46,284 nucleotides of DNA from JAEUSG01 sp964590225. Its GTDB lineage: Bacteria; Fibrobacterota; OXYB2-FULL-49-7; JAEUSG01. Position numbers and translations under genes: made by a program. The DNA is taken from contig CAZPWS010000025.1 in assembly GCA_964590225.1 (NCBI GenBank), positions 1-46,284 on the forward strand, given 5' to 3'. The notes beneath the pieces are model-generated. The model was not told where the DNA came from. It was given only the letters and a program-made list of their open reading frames with translations, and searched no databases. Shown piece after piece: positions 1-6,906 of the stretch; within the stretch, counting starts at the first letter, position 1, and each line of letters starts with the position of its first letter.

Positions 1-64
1 GACTCGCTCTGTTTAGTCGTGAAATACTGTTGAGAACTTATGACTGTTGAGATATAATTACTCT

Positions 65-505
65 ATGTACAATTTTACTTTTTTTGCCATGGCGCTCTAT
101 TTTATTTACTTTTTGAGTAGTTGTGTAGGCGAGCCAAAAGTTTACGCACCGGAAAAACAGGACATTGTTGACACCTCCGCCGCTTTAAAAGAATTATCAG
201 CGTTAAATTTCGACTCGTTGATTATCCGCTCCCCAAAACCCTCAATGGTCGAGTTTTACTCGCCCTACTGTTACTATTGTACTGGGATGGAAAGCATTGT
301 CTTTTCTATTGCCGAAGAATACAAGGGAAGGGTAATTGTTGGAAGAGTAAATACTGTTGAGGATGATACACTCAAGTATGCGCATTATATCTATGGATTG
401 CCAACCTTCCTTTTTATAAAAAATGGTGTGGAGGTTTTAAGAATAGAGGGTGCTGTTGAACACGATATTATTAGCGCATATATTGATAGCACGATAAATA
501 TGTAA
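65..505 (+). CDS. thioredoxin-fold lipoprotein
   Basis: Short secreted thioredoxin-like protein. After a hydrophobic N-terminus there is a lipobox-like LSSC, so it is probably a lipoprotein facing the periplasm. The thioredoxin core carries a C-Y-Y-C redox pair in a VEFYSPYCYYC context, where the usual Trp before the first Cys is Tyr, and a cis-Pro motif GLPT followed by FLFIKNG. This is the classic order of a thioredoxin/TlpA-type fold, so thiol-disulfide exchange is likely. ATG at 65 is preferred; a TTG at 47 in the same frame would add six residues, and neither has a strong ribosome binding site. The stop overlaps the next start (TAATG), implying translational coupling to the cysteine-rich protein downstream, a possible substrate or partner. 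The family call is firm; the partner role is inference. Confidence 0.8.
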   Translation: MYNFTFFAMALYFIYFLSSCVGEPKVYAPEKQDIVDTSAALKELSALNFDSLIIRSPKPSMVEFYSPYCYYCTGMESIVFSIAEEYKGRVIVGRVNTVEDDTLKYAHYIYGLPTFLFIKNGVEVLRIEGAVEHDIISAYIDSTINM

Positions 506-1104
506 TGTTACAGATATTAATCGCCACATTTGCATTAACACTCGCAGCATATGGTAATGAAAATACTAGCCGTGTAAAGACGGATTTCGTTAAATGTTCC
601 GGAACCATTAAACGGACGGAGCGGACAATAAAAAGAATTGAAACAGACATCACCAGAGTCAAGTCAGATATTACTGTATTGTATTTGCCAGATCGCGACG
701 GAATTATTCGTGAAATAGAATCCATTTCTAACCAGGTTGAAAATCATAAGGAACGGCTCGAAAGAATTGTCGGGATGTCCGATAAAATTAATGGCGATCT
801 TCAGAATCTTTCTGGTCCTGTTTGTCCATCCTGTATAGTTTCAAGCGTAAATCTTTACTGTCGTAATGCAGAAAACCTTTCTGCTGCACTTCGTAATACA
901 AGCGATAAACTCATGGAAATATTGATAAGAGTAAGAAATAATGAGTGCCGTGATAAGGCTGGTATTTCACTGCTTAAGCAAGCAAGAATAAGTCTTGACA
1001 AAGCAGATAGTCTCTTTTCCTTCGGTGATACAACTGCTGCAAATCAGGCATATAGGCTTTATGAGACACTTATAAATATGTCCTCAGAGAAGTGTGGTCA
1101 CTAA
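505..1104 (+). CDS. secreted coiled-coil protein with six cysteines, unknown function
   Basis: Unrecognised protein of 199 residues. A signal peptide is visible (about 16 residues ending near AAYG). The mature part is rich in Lys, Arg, Glu and Ile with heptad-like spacing, consistent with long helices or coiled coil at about 30-100 and 120-195. Cysteines lie at 31, 107, 110, 119, 148 and 197, including a CPSC pair. No His follows that pair, so it is not a c-type heme site. The gene overlaps the thioredoxin-like lipoprotein gene by one base upstream and is followed three bases later by a beta-barrel-like gene. The even cysteine number and the thioredoxin neighbour suggest disulfide formation in the periplasm. 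No enzymatic motif is visible. Confidence 0.7.
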   Translation: MLQILIATFALTLAAYGNENTSRVKTDFVKCSGTIKRTERTIKRIETDITRVKSDITVLYLPDRDGIIREIESISNQVENHKERLERIVGMSDKINGDLQNLSGPVCPSCIVSSVNLYCRNAENLSAALRNTSDKLMEILIRVRNNECRDKAGISLLKQARISLDKADSLFSFGDTTAANQAYRLYETLINMSSEKCGH

Positions 1105-1107
1105 GAA

Positions 1108-2511
1108 ATGCGTTTTTCGTTGGTGGTATTTTTTCTACAATGCTTAACATTGCCTTTATTTGCCTCAATTGGTGACTCTCTTGAGTATGTGCGACAGAAA
1201 AACATATTTCTGAGTTCAACAGAATTTGATAGTAACGCACTTGCTACTGCTGATCTGCTCGCTTCCGAGCAACTTTTTTCTGAAGCTACAACGCTGTTAC
1301 GGGTAATGGCAAAAAACGATACAGCAATCTTTTACCCAAAAAACTATCAGACCAATAATGCAAAAAGTGGATGGAACGTCTCTTTTGGAACAGCAATTTA
1401 TCAGCTTGACGATATTGATACAACTACATTATCAACAGAAGAACTGCGAGATTACAAAAGGCTTACAGAAACTCCCATTTTGTTCTGGACGCGAACAAAA
1501 AAAAAGATGAACATAAAAAATAAGTTGTTTACAAATATAATACCGGAACTATACCTCTCCACTGAAAGAGCCACATTAGAGCTTGCAGGTAAGCGGGAAA
1601 GCTTTAAGGAAATTGTTGATATAGATTTTGTGTTGCGAAGCGAAAAACGGTATCCCATACAAACAAAAAATAGGTCGGATATGATTTCATGCCTTTTATC
1701 TGTTACACCCTCGGCACTCCTTTTTCCTGTTTCTGCTGAATTAGTAAAATACAGGTCTAACAGAGATGGTTATGAGTCACTCAATAGGTTTTCATTCAGC
1801 CCCTCAATTGAAAAGAGGCGCATTTCCCAGAATATCTATGGAGGAATAGAAGCTGTTGTCGCTTATGAGGACTACACGCCTCAGTACGATTCCATGGATT
1901 TAATAGTTGGAAGAGTATTTGCTGATTTAGCCATAGCAAAAGGAATAGCCAATGTTTCAACGGCGGCAACTGTTTTGTATGAAAAAAATATTGGCCAAAC
2001 AAACCGCCTCTCTTTTTTTCGCGCTGAACCTGTTGCAAAAGTAGATATGCAGATTAATGAACGAGTGCTCTCAAAATCAACGCTAAAAATTGATGTTGAT
2101 ATAGAGGAGTTTAATAACCATTCTATTCAGGACAGCAAGTTTTCTATTAAACACATGCTTGATATTATAGCTACGCCGTGGTTAACCGTCGGCAGCGGTG
2201 GTCTTTTAGAAAAGCAATATTTTACACTTGAAGGTAAATATGCGATAGAGCCTTTAATCTATACAAATATTGTATTCAGTAAAATTGATTGGTCATTGTC
2301 TTCATCTTACCGTCAGGAGATTGTCGAGGAAAAATTTAAGAGCGCTACTATTGACGACAATTTTTCAATTTCTCTGGAAAATCAGCTTTTCCTTTCGCTT
2401 TCAAGAGCTGCCTCCTTTTCTGCGCTTGCGGATTATCAGTTTAAGTGTTATAAAAATGGTAGAAAGACTGAAAACATTGCTATTTCCGGACAGTTCACGC
2501 TGCAGTTCTAA
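1108..2511 (+). CDS. outer-membrane beta-barrel-like protein, unknown function
   Basis: Protein of 467 residues with a clear signal peptide (ending near LPLFAS), then a short helical part with repeat-like ATADLLASEQLFSEA. From about residue 90 onward it shows alternating hydrophobic/polar strands typical of outer-membrane barrels. It ends in Phe (FTLQF), the usual C-terminal barrel signature. No specific porin or transporter family is recognised. It is the last gene of a three-gene run with the thioredoxin-like lipoprotein and the cysteine-rich coiled-coil protein, with a gap of three bases. The next gene converges from the other strand 16 bases away, so the operon ends here. Barrel assignment rests on composition and terminal residue only. 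Confidence 0.6.
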   Translation: MRFSLVVFFLQCLTLPLFASIGDSLEYVRQKNIFLSSTEFDSNALATADLLASEQLFSEATTLLRVMAKNDTAIFYPKNYQTNNAKSGWNVSFGTAIYQLDDIDTTTLSTEELRDYKRLTETPILFWTRTKKKMNIKNKLFTNIIPELYLSTERATLELAGKRESFKEIVDIDFVLRSEKRYPIQTKNRSDMISCLLSVTPSALLFPVSAELVKYRSNRDGYESLNRFSFSPSIEKRRISQNIYGGIEAVVAYEDYTPQYDSMDLIVGRVFADLAIAKGIANVSTAATVLYEKNIGQTNRLSFFRAEPVAKVDMQINERVLSKSTLKIDVDIEEFNNHSIQDSKFSIKHMLDIIATPWLTVGSGGLLEKQYFTLEGKYAIEPLIYTNIVFSKIDWSLSSSYRQEIVEEKFKSATIDDNFSISLENQLFLSLSRAASFSALADYQFKCYKNGRKTENIAISGQFTLQF

Positions 2512-2527
2512 CCGCGCGACTTCAACC

Positions 2528-3508
2528 TCACATTATCCAGCTTCTGGAAATAATGTTTCCTCTGGAAATAGCGGAGATTGCAACCTTTTTGAAACGCCTG
2601 ACCGCCTTAATTTCATTATTGAGACTCTCCAGCTCTTTAAAAATTTCAATAGAATCAGTGTGGGTCGTAGAGTAAGAAAATGAAAGTGTATTTTTCATAA
2701 CAATAGCACTGTCAATTACCGGCCCCCTGCTGTTGTATATCCAATTAAGTTTAATATCAATATCATGAAAAAGAACTCTCTTTTTGTAATCGGCTAATGC
2801 GGCCTCTTCGGTTTCCCGATTTTCCACTAAAGCTTCGATTAAGCCTTCCCATGCGGCCTGATTATACTCGTTAAACGATATAGCCATACGATAGAACTTA
2901 ACCTTATCAAACGGTTCGTTAGCCGTAGCAGCCTTAGCAAAAAATGCGGTTGAAATGGTATCTCTCAGTTCGTCCGCCTTAACAGCATCACTAACATTTT
3001 TCAGCTCTTTTTCTAAACTGGAAATTTCTTCATCAGATTTTATTTTTGCTTCAATCTTTTTTTCTCTTATCGCGGGACACTTTGACACAAAAAAAAGGGT
3101 GACAATAATAATCAGCAGTGTAGATGCAAGCCTAACACCATCTTTGCGGAAGAGCGCCTGTATTTTACTGTCACTAACTTTATTTTTAGGAGGAATGGCA
3201 GAAGTTGTGTGATTTACAGAAGGTGACAAAGGGGCGGAAACTGACGGCTGCGATACTGGTACTGTAACGGGTGCAGGAGGTAGGCTTTCATCTTTTTCTA
3301 TGGAAGTTACACAGCCCATCCGTTCATAGTCAGCAGTTACCCTTTTCGCAATATCGTCTGAAACACCTCTTACTATGTCGATTGGAAACCTAACGAGCAT
3401 CGCTTCTGCTCTGTGGATTTCAACAGAAAGATCAGCCGCAAGCCTTCTCGCAAGAAGCTTTTTGTTAACACTTGGCTTCAATGCCGTGATACGGAGGTTA
3501 AAACGCAC
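2528..3508 (-). CDS. single-pass membrane protein with L7/L12-CTD-like N-terminal domain
   Basis: Protein of 326 residues, start GTG at 3508 preceded by AGGAA at seven bases. The first 75 residues (RRLAADLSVEIHRAEAML, then a helix and CVTSIEK) have the length and alternation of the C-terminal domain fold of ribosomal protein L7/L12, which in other proteins acts as a small interaction module; this likeness is tentative. A Pro/Ser/Val-rich linker (about 76-110) leads to one transmembrane segment (about 130-147, LASTLLIIIVTLFFV). A Glu/Lys-rich, probably helical region follows. It is the last gene of a minus-strand run after the HD-GYP gene (16-base gap). A cytoplasmic sensing or adaptor domain tied to a periplasmic helical domain is possible; function is unknown. 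Confidence 0.6.
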   Translation of the reverse strand: MRFNLRITALKPSVNKKLLARRLAADLSVEIHRAEAMLVRFPIDIVRGVSDDIAKRVTADYERMGCVTSIEKDESLPPAPVTVPVSQPSVSAPLSPSVNHTTSAIPPKNKVSDSKIQALFRKDGVRLASTLLIIIVTLFFVSKCPAIREKKIEAKIKSDEEISSLEKELKNVSDAVKADELRDTISTAFFAKAATANEPFDKVKFYRMAISFNEYNQAAWEGLIEALVENRETEEAALADYKKRVLFHDIDIKLNWIYNSRGPVIDSAIVMKNTLSFSYSTTHTDSIEIFKELESLNNEIKAVRRFKKVAISAISRGNIISRSWIM

Positions 3509-3524
3509 TTAAAATTTCCTACTT

Positions 3525-4712
3525 TTAGTGCCTAAGAACAAACTGCACTTTAATAACTTCAAACCTCGCAAGATCAATCATAAAAGGCTTAATTTTCTGC
3601 CCTTCTTTATTAAACATTACAAGGATTTCAGGACGGTCAAGCATTGACGCATTAACCCTACTTACCACCCCTTTAAAGCCAAGCAACTCTTTAGGACCAT
3701 CCACTATTGAAACAATGGAGCCAACGGGAAAAACCGGCGTAAGCGTTACAAGCGCGTCAACAACATGGCGATTTAACTGTGTCCCCGCACTTCGTATCAT
3801 GATTCGTATTGCTTCGTCTGGAGTTTTTGCCTCAGAGGCATTTCTTGGTGCCACCAGAAGGTCATAAGCGTCTGCAACTGCAACAATCTCTGCATATCTA
3901 TGCATTACACCAGAGCTTTGATTAAGCTTCTTTTGACTTGGCAAGCCATTCTCTCCCTTTAGTCCACGGGGATACCCAGCCCCATCCTGTCGTTCGTGAT
4001 GCTGGTAGGCTATATGTGCAGACACCGGAGAGATTCTTGGATTCTCCTTTAGTATCGAATAGCCATATGTGGGGTGTTCCTTAAGAATGGTAAACTCCTG
4101 AAATGTCAGCCTTTTTCCTTTGTCGCGAATAGATTCGGGAATAACAACCATGCCTAAATCGTGCATCATGGCACCCATAGCTATTTCAGCCACTTCATTT
4201 CTGTTAAGATGAAGTCTGTTGGCAAGCATTATTGACATGATAGTAACATCAAGATTGTGCTGAAAAAGATGGCCATCCTTACTTCTTATTGAGTTGATGT
4301 TTATTAAAACATCCTGCTGCGAAAGAAGATTATTAATTATATCGTCAACAATCGACTTCATTTTGTCAACAAGTATAATATTTTTAAACCTATCGGTATC
4401 CTTCAATGAATTTTCTATCTCATCACGGGTTTCGGCTTTAGTTTTGAGAGCAGATTGCACCACCGACGCGCTTTCCCGAAGCGCTTTATTTGTTTGTAAT
4501 GCCAATTGCTCATTTATCATGGCCTCAGGAATAATGTTCTCTGTTCCTTGCTCCTGGATGTATAAGCCACCATATCCGAGAGTTTTTAGTCTTTGAATGT
4601 ACTTTTCGTCAAGCACAAATCCTGCCGCGAGCAGGAGGTCTCCGGAAGCGTTATAAATCGACTTCCCAAGAGCCATCCCTTGCTTGATGTCTTCTATAGG
4701 TAAGTGGAGCAT
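3525..4712 (-). CDS. HD-GYP domain cyclic-di-GMP phosphodiesterase
   Basis: Protein of 395 residues. The N-terminal 60 residues (LPIEDIKQGMALGKSIYNASGD) are the usual small domain found before HD-GYP domains. The HD-GYP domain (about 140-315) shows all metal and catalytic landmarks: His152, HD at 184-185, His213, HHE at 238-240, the GYP signature at 246-248 and VADAYD with Asp281. It should therefore hydrolyse c-di-GMP. A C-terminal extension after 320 (GSIVSIVDG..., LLGFKGVVSRVN) looks like a small beta domain. There is no membrane segment, so it is cytoplasmic. Upstream by 20 bases lies a YfcE-like phosphoesterase and downstream a membrane protein, forming one apparent operon. Family call is certain; cellular output is unknown. 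Confidence 0.93.
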   Translation of the reverse strand: MLHLPIEDIKQGMALGKSIYNASGDLLLAAGFVLDEKYIQRLKTLGYGGLYIQEQGTENIIPEAMINEQLALQTNKALRESASVVQSALKTKAETRDEIENSLKDTDRFKNIILVDKMKSIVDDIINNLLSQQDVLININSIRSKDGHLFQHNLDVTIMSIMLANRLHLNRNEVAEIAMGAMMHDLGMVVIPESIRDKGKRLTFQEFTILKEHPTYGYSILKENPRISPVSAHIAYQHHERQDGAGYPRGLKGENGLPSQKKLNQSSGVMHRYAEIVAVADAYDLLVAPRNASEAKTPDEAIRIMIRSAGTQLNRHVVDALVTLTPVFPVGSIVSIVDGPKELLGFKGVVSRVNASMLDRPEILVMFNKEGQKIKPFMIDLARFEVIKVQFVLRH

Positions 4713-4732
4713 ATGCCCTTTTTTTGAGTAAC

Positions 4733-5254
4733 CTATACCCTGTACAGGCCGCTCTCTTCCCTTCTGAAACGCATTTCAACCAATGTTTTTCCGGAAATAT
4801 CCCGAATTTTGGCAGATATTATACCCATATCTATATCTAATAATCCGTAGGAAGCTGGTCTTCCCTTGTCAGATTGATTTTTTAAATGGCCCGGGTTCAT
4901 AAATATCCGGCCATTCTCAACTCTTATTTCCATTTTGTGTGTATGGCCGTAAAGGACTATTTCATGACAATAGAGATCGGACTCGGGAATATCCTTATAA
5001 TCATGAGCCATAACAACCCTTATTCCCTGAATGGTATCATAGCCCACTTTTTCAACATCTCTGTCCTTGTATTCAGGACAGTAAAGACCTGGAATCCTTA
5101 TAACATCAAGTCCACATTCCACTTCAAGCTCGCTATCAACATAATCGTCCCCAAGATGGTAAACCCTCTCAACTCCCATTTCAAGAAATAAATCTATAAC
5201 CTCGGTATGCAAACCACGATTTTTATGAGTATCGCTCACAACGCCAATCAGCAT
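4733..5254 (-). CDS. YfcE/MJ0936-type metallophosphoesterase
   Basis: Protein of 173 residues, the normal length for YfcE-like calcineurin-fold phosphoesterases. Visible metal ligands are SDTH (Asp8, His10), LGDD (Asp36), His84 in MAHD and GHTH at 103-106; NPGH follows at 120-123. The motif that normally reads GN(C/H)D is instead GLYCPEY (about 56-62), so the bridging Asn is not obvious, which may change metal binding. The start has AAGGAA eight bases upstream. It heads the minus-strand operon with the HD-GYP gene. Substrate unknown; relatives hydrolyse phosphodiesters or cyclic nucleotides in vitro. The intergenic space before it also contains the leader of the divergent solute-binding-protein gene. 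Confidence 0.88.
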   Translation of the reverse strand: MLIGVVSDTHKNRGLHTEVIDLFLEMGVERVYHLGDDYVDSELEVECGLDVIRIPGLYCPEYKDRDVEKVGYDTIQGIRVVMAHDYKDIPESDLYCHEIVLYGHTHKMEIRVENGRIFMNPGHLKNQSDKGRPASYGLLDIDMGIISAKIRDISGKTLVEMRFRREESGLYRV

Positions 5255-5331
5255 ATCATATTCCTTTTATTTATAACACTAAAGATAATTTCTTAATAAC
5301 CCCATTCGGGAACAATTTTCCGTAGTTACAA

Positions 5332-5378
5332 CGCTAAGCATTGCTTTAGTTTAGCGCATCAACACGATTTTATGCGCT
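5332..5378 (+). promoter_or_regulatory. two mutually exclusive hairpins in leader
   Basis: Two inverted repeats share bases. Hairpin A pairs CGCTAA (5332-5337) with TTAGCG (5351-5356). Hairpin B pairs AGCGCAT (5353-5359) with ATGCGCT (5372-5378). Because 5353-5356 are used by both, only one can form at a time. They lie between a divergent phosphoesterase gene and a solute-binding-protein gene, upstream of a terminator-like hairpin, as in attenuators or riboswitch-like leaders. No known riboswitch class was recognised. Confidence 0.35.
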
Positions 5379-5403
5379 TAAAATGCAGAACTTGAAGTTT
5401 GGC

Positions 5404-5427
5404 ATGAAGTTTGCCTTCTACAAATAA
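5404..5427 (+). other. possible leader peptide ORF (7 codons)
   Basis: A seven-codon ORF, ATG to TAA, encodes MKFAFYK, which includes two Phe and one Tyr. It sits between the two competing hairpins and the terminator-like hairpin at 5456-5486, the arrangement expected for a translated attenuator. The upstream GAAG is only a weak ribosome binding site and an ORF this short arises easily by chance, so confidence is low. Confidence 0.2.
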
Positions 5428-5428
5428 A

Positions 5429-6904
5429 GTGGATTTGAAATTTACCCCTCTCTTTAAAAACCGCGCCTTCAAAACGCGGTTTTTTTCTCTTTCTTTTTGC
5501 GGTCGTGTCCTAATATTATTCTTTTCTTATACCCAATTGGTACAATCTGCTAAGCCAGAACTTATACAGAATGGCACAACACTTACTATCCTGATAAAAA
5601 TGATCCCTGAGCAGGAAAAATGGTTTCAGAATAATGTGCTAATCACATTTACAAAAAGAAGTGGCACAACTGTAATGATAAAACGGTTCGAAAGATATGC
5701 TGAACTCGACAGCCTGCTCGCTAATGATTCTACAATTGATGTTGTCAAGGTTCCAATGGAACGGGCGGAATCTTTTAGGGACAAAGGTTATATCGAGCCA
5801 ATTTCATCAGTTGCAAGTCCGGCAGAGGTAAATAGTATTAGAAGCGAATTCCTGCTACCACCACTGGCTGTTTCTGAAAAGATGCTTTATTTCGTTCCAC
5901 GAAAATTAGAGACCAGAATCGTTGTGTACAGGATATCTAAAGTAAAGGAGGCCGTTGAAAAATATCAAAAATACAAACCGGAACTTGATCGGCTACTGAA
6001 GAAATTCAGAGGTAACGGTCTGCCACCGAATTTTATTCTTGAATCCGATCCCTCAAGCTGGGACTATTTTGATGTGTTAATGGCAGGTTTCGTCTGGATG
6101 AACGAAAATTCAATGGATAAAACTGGCAAGGTAGGACACAGAGGAAAAAACTATTCCGGCACCTTTCTCCGCCTTATTGATAGAGCCTTTCAATTTGGTG
6201 CCATCCGTGGAGAAATTGCATATTTGAATTCTAAGCCCGTAGTGGAAGCTTTACTGTGGGAAGGGCTTTATTCAAAAATTGGTATTTACAACAGTAAAAT
6301 GTACCGCGATAACTGGACTGGAAGCGATTTATGGAAAGGTTTTGGTGACAATTCCATTTACTTAAGCTTTCTTACCCAACTCGACTGTTTCTTTTTAATT
6401 GGTACAGGAGAGAATGGTCTTAATGGCTATGTCTCCTCAGCCGATGATATAGATTTCGCCGTAATGCCAGCAGCAGTTTCGCTTTCTGGCGAGGAGTTTA
6501 TGCTCGCAAACAGAAATATCACGACAGGTGGATGGTTCTGGGGTATATCGGATAAATCTACAAAAAAGAGCGCTGCTTTTGAATTAATCAAGCATATAAC
6601 ATCTGATGACAATCAGAAAAATGAATTTGAAGCTTTTGGTGTTCTGTCTGCACGAAAATCTTTGCTTGTGGAAAACCGCGATGAAATGTATCTTAAACGG
6701 TGGAGAAACAGGATGCTACAAACTTCAATAAAGCAACTTAATCTGAACAGATTTACCTTTGTGCCTACGCTATCAGATATGGAAAGGCTGCAAAACGCTT
6801 ATTACAGGGTACTATACAAACTATGTGTTGATAATAATGATATTTACGGAATAGAAAATGCATTAGGCTCAATAAACAGACTCGCTACTGCTGCAGGATA
6901 TTAA
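5429..6904 (+). CDS. extracellular solute-binding protein (family 1-like), orphan
   Basis: Protein of about 490 residues resembling ABC-transporter family-1 solute-binding proteins: a hydrophobic N-terminal segment (VLILFFSY...VQSA) as a signal peptide, a fold start GTTLTILIKM, then a long two-lobe body. That body includes NITTGGWFWGISDKSTKKSAAFELIKHITS, the usual near-C-terminal motif block. No permease or ATPase genes are adjacent, so it is an orphan. The start is uncertain: GTG at 5429 is chosen because it keeps the signal peptide, and TTG at 5411 is also in frame. No good ribosome binding site is seen. A perfect terminator-like hairpin lies inside its first codons (5456-5486). It is followed after two bases by the DEAD-box helicase gene. 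Ligand unknown, sugars likely for the family. Confidence 0.7.
   Translation: MDLKFTPLFKNRAFKTRFFSLSFCGRVLILFFSYTQLVQSAKPELIQNGTTLTILIKMIPEQEKWFQNNVLITFTKRSGTTVMIKRFERYAELDSLLANDSTIDVVKVPMERAESFRDKGYIEPISSVASPAEVNSIRSEFLLPPLAVSEKMLYFVPRKLETRIVVYRISKVKEAVEKYQKYKPELDRLLKKFRGNGLPPNFILESDPSSWDYFDVLMAGFVWMNENSMDKTGKVGHRGKNYSGTFLRLIDRAFQFGAIRGEIAYLNSKPVVEALLWEGLYSKIGIYNSKMYRDNWTGSDLWKGFGDNSIYLSFLTQLDCFFLIGTGENGLNGYVSSADDIDFAVMPAAVSLSGEEFMLANRNITTGGWFWGISDKSTKKSAAFELIKHITSDDNQKNEFEAFGVLSARKSLLVENRDEMYLKRWRNRMLQTSIKQLNLNRFTFVPTLSDMERLQNAYYRVLYKLCVDNNDIYGIENALGSINRLATAAGY
5456..5486 (+). terminator. terminator-like hairpin inside the 5' coding region
   Basis: AAAAACCGCG (5456-5465) and CGCGGTTTTT (5475-5484) form a perfect 10-bp stem with a 9-base loop, followed by a run of T to 5486. 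This is a textbook intrinsic terminator on the plus strand, but it lies within the reading frame of the solute-binding protein, just before the hydrophobic core of its signal peptide. It may act as an attenuator. Confidence 0.6.
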
Positions 6905-6906
6905 TC

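Noticed and set aside
1..50. Possible C-terminal tail of an upstream gene
   Set aside because: Two different frames stay open to stops at 33 and 50, with no recognisable residues; too short to support.
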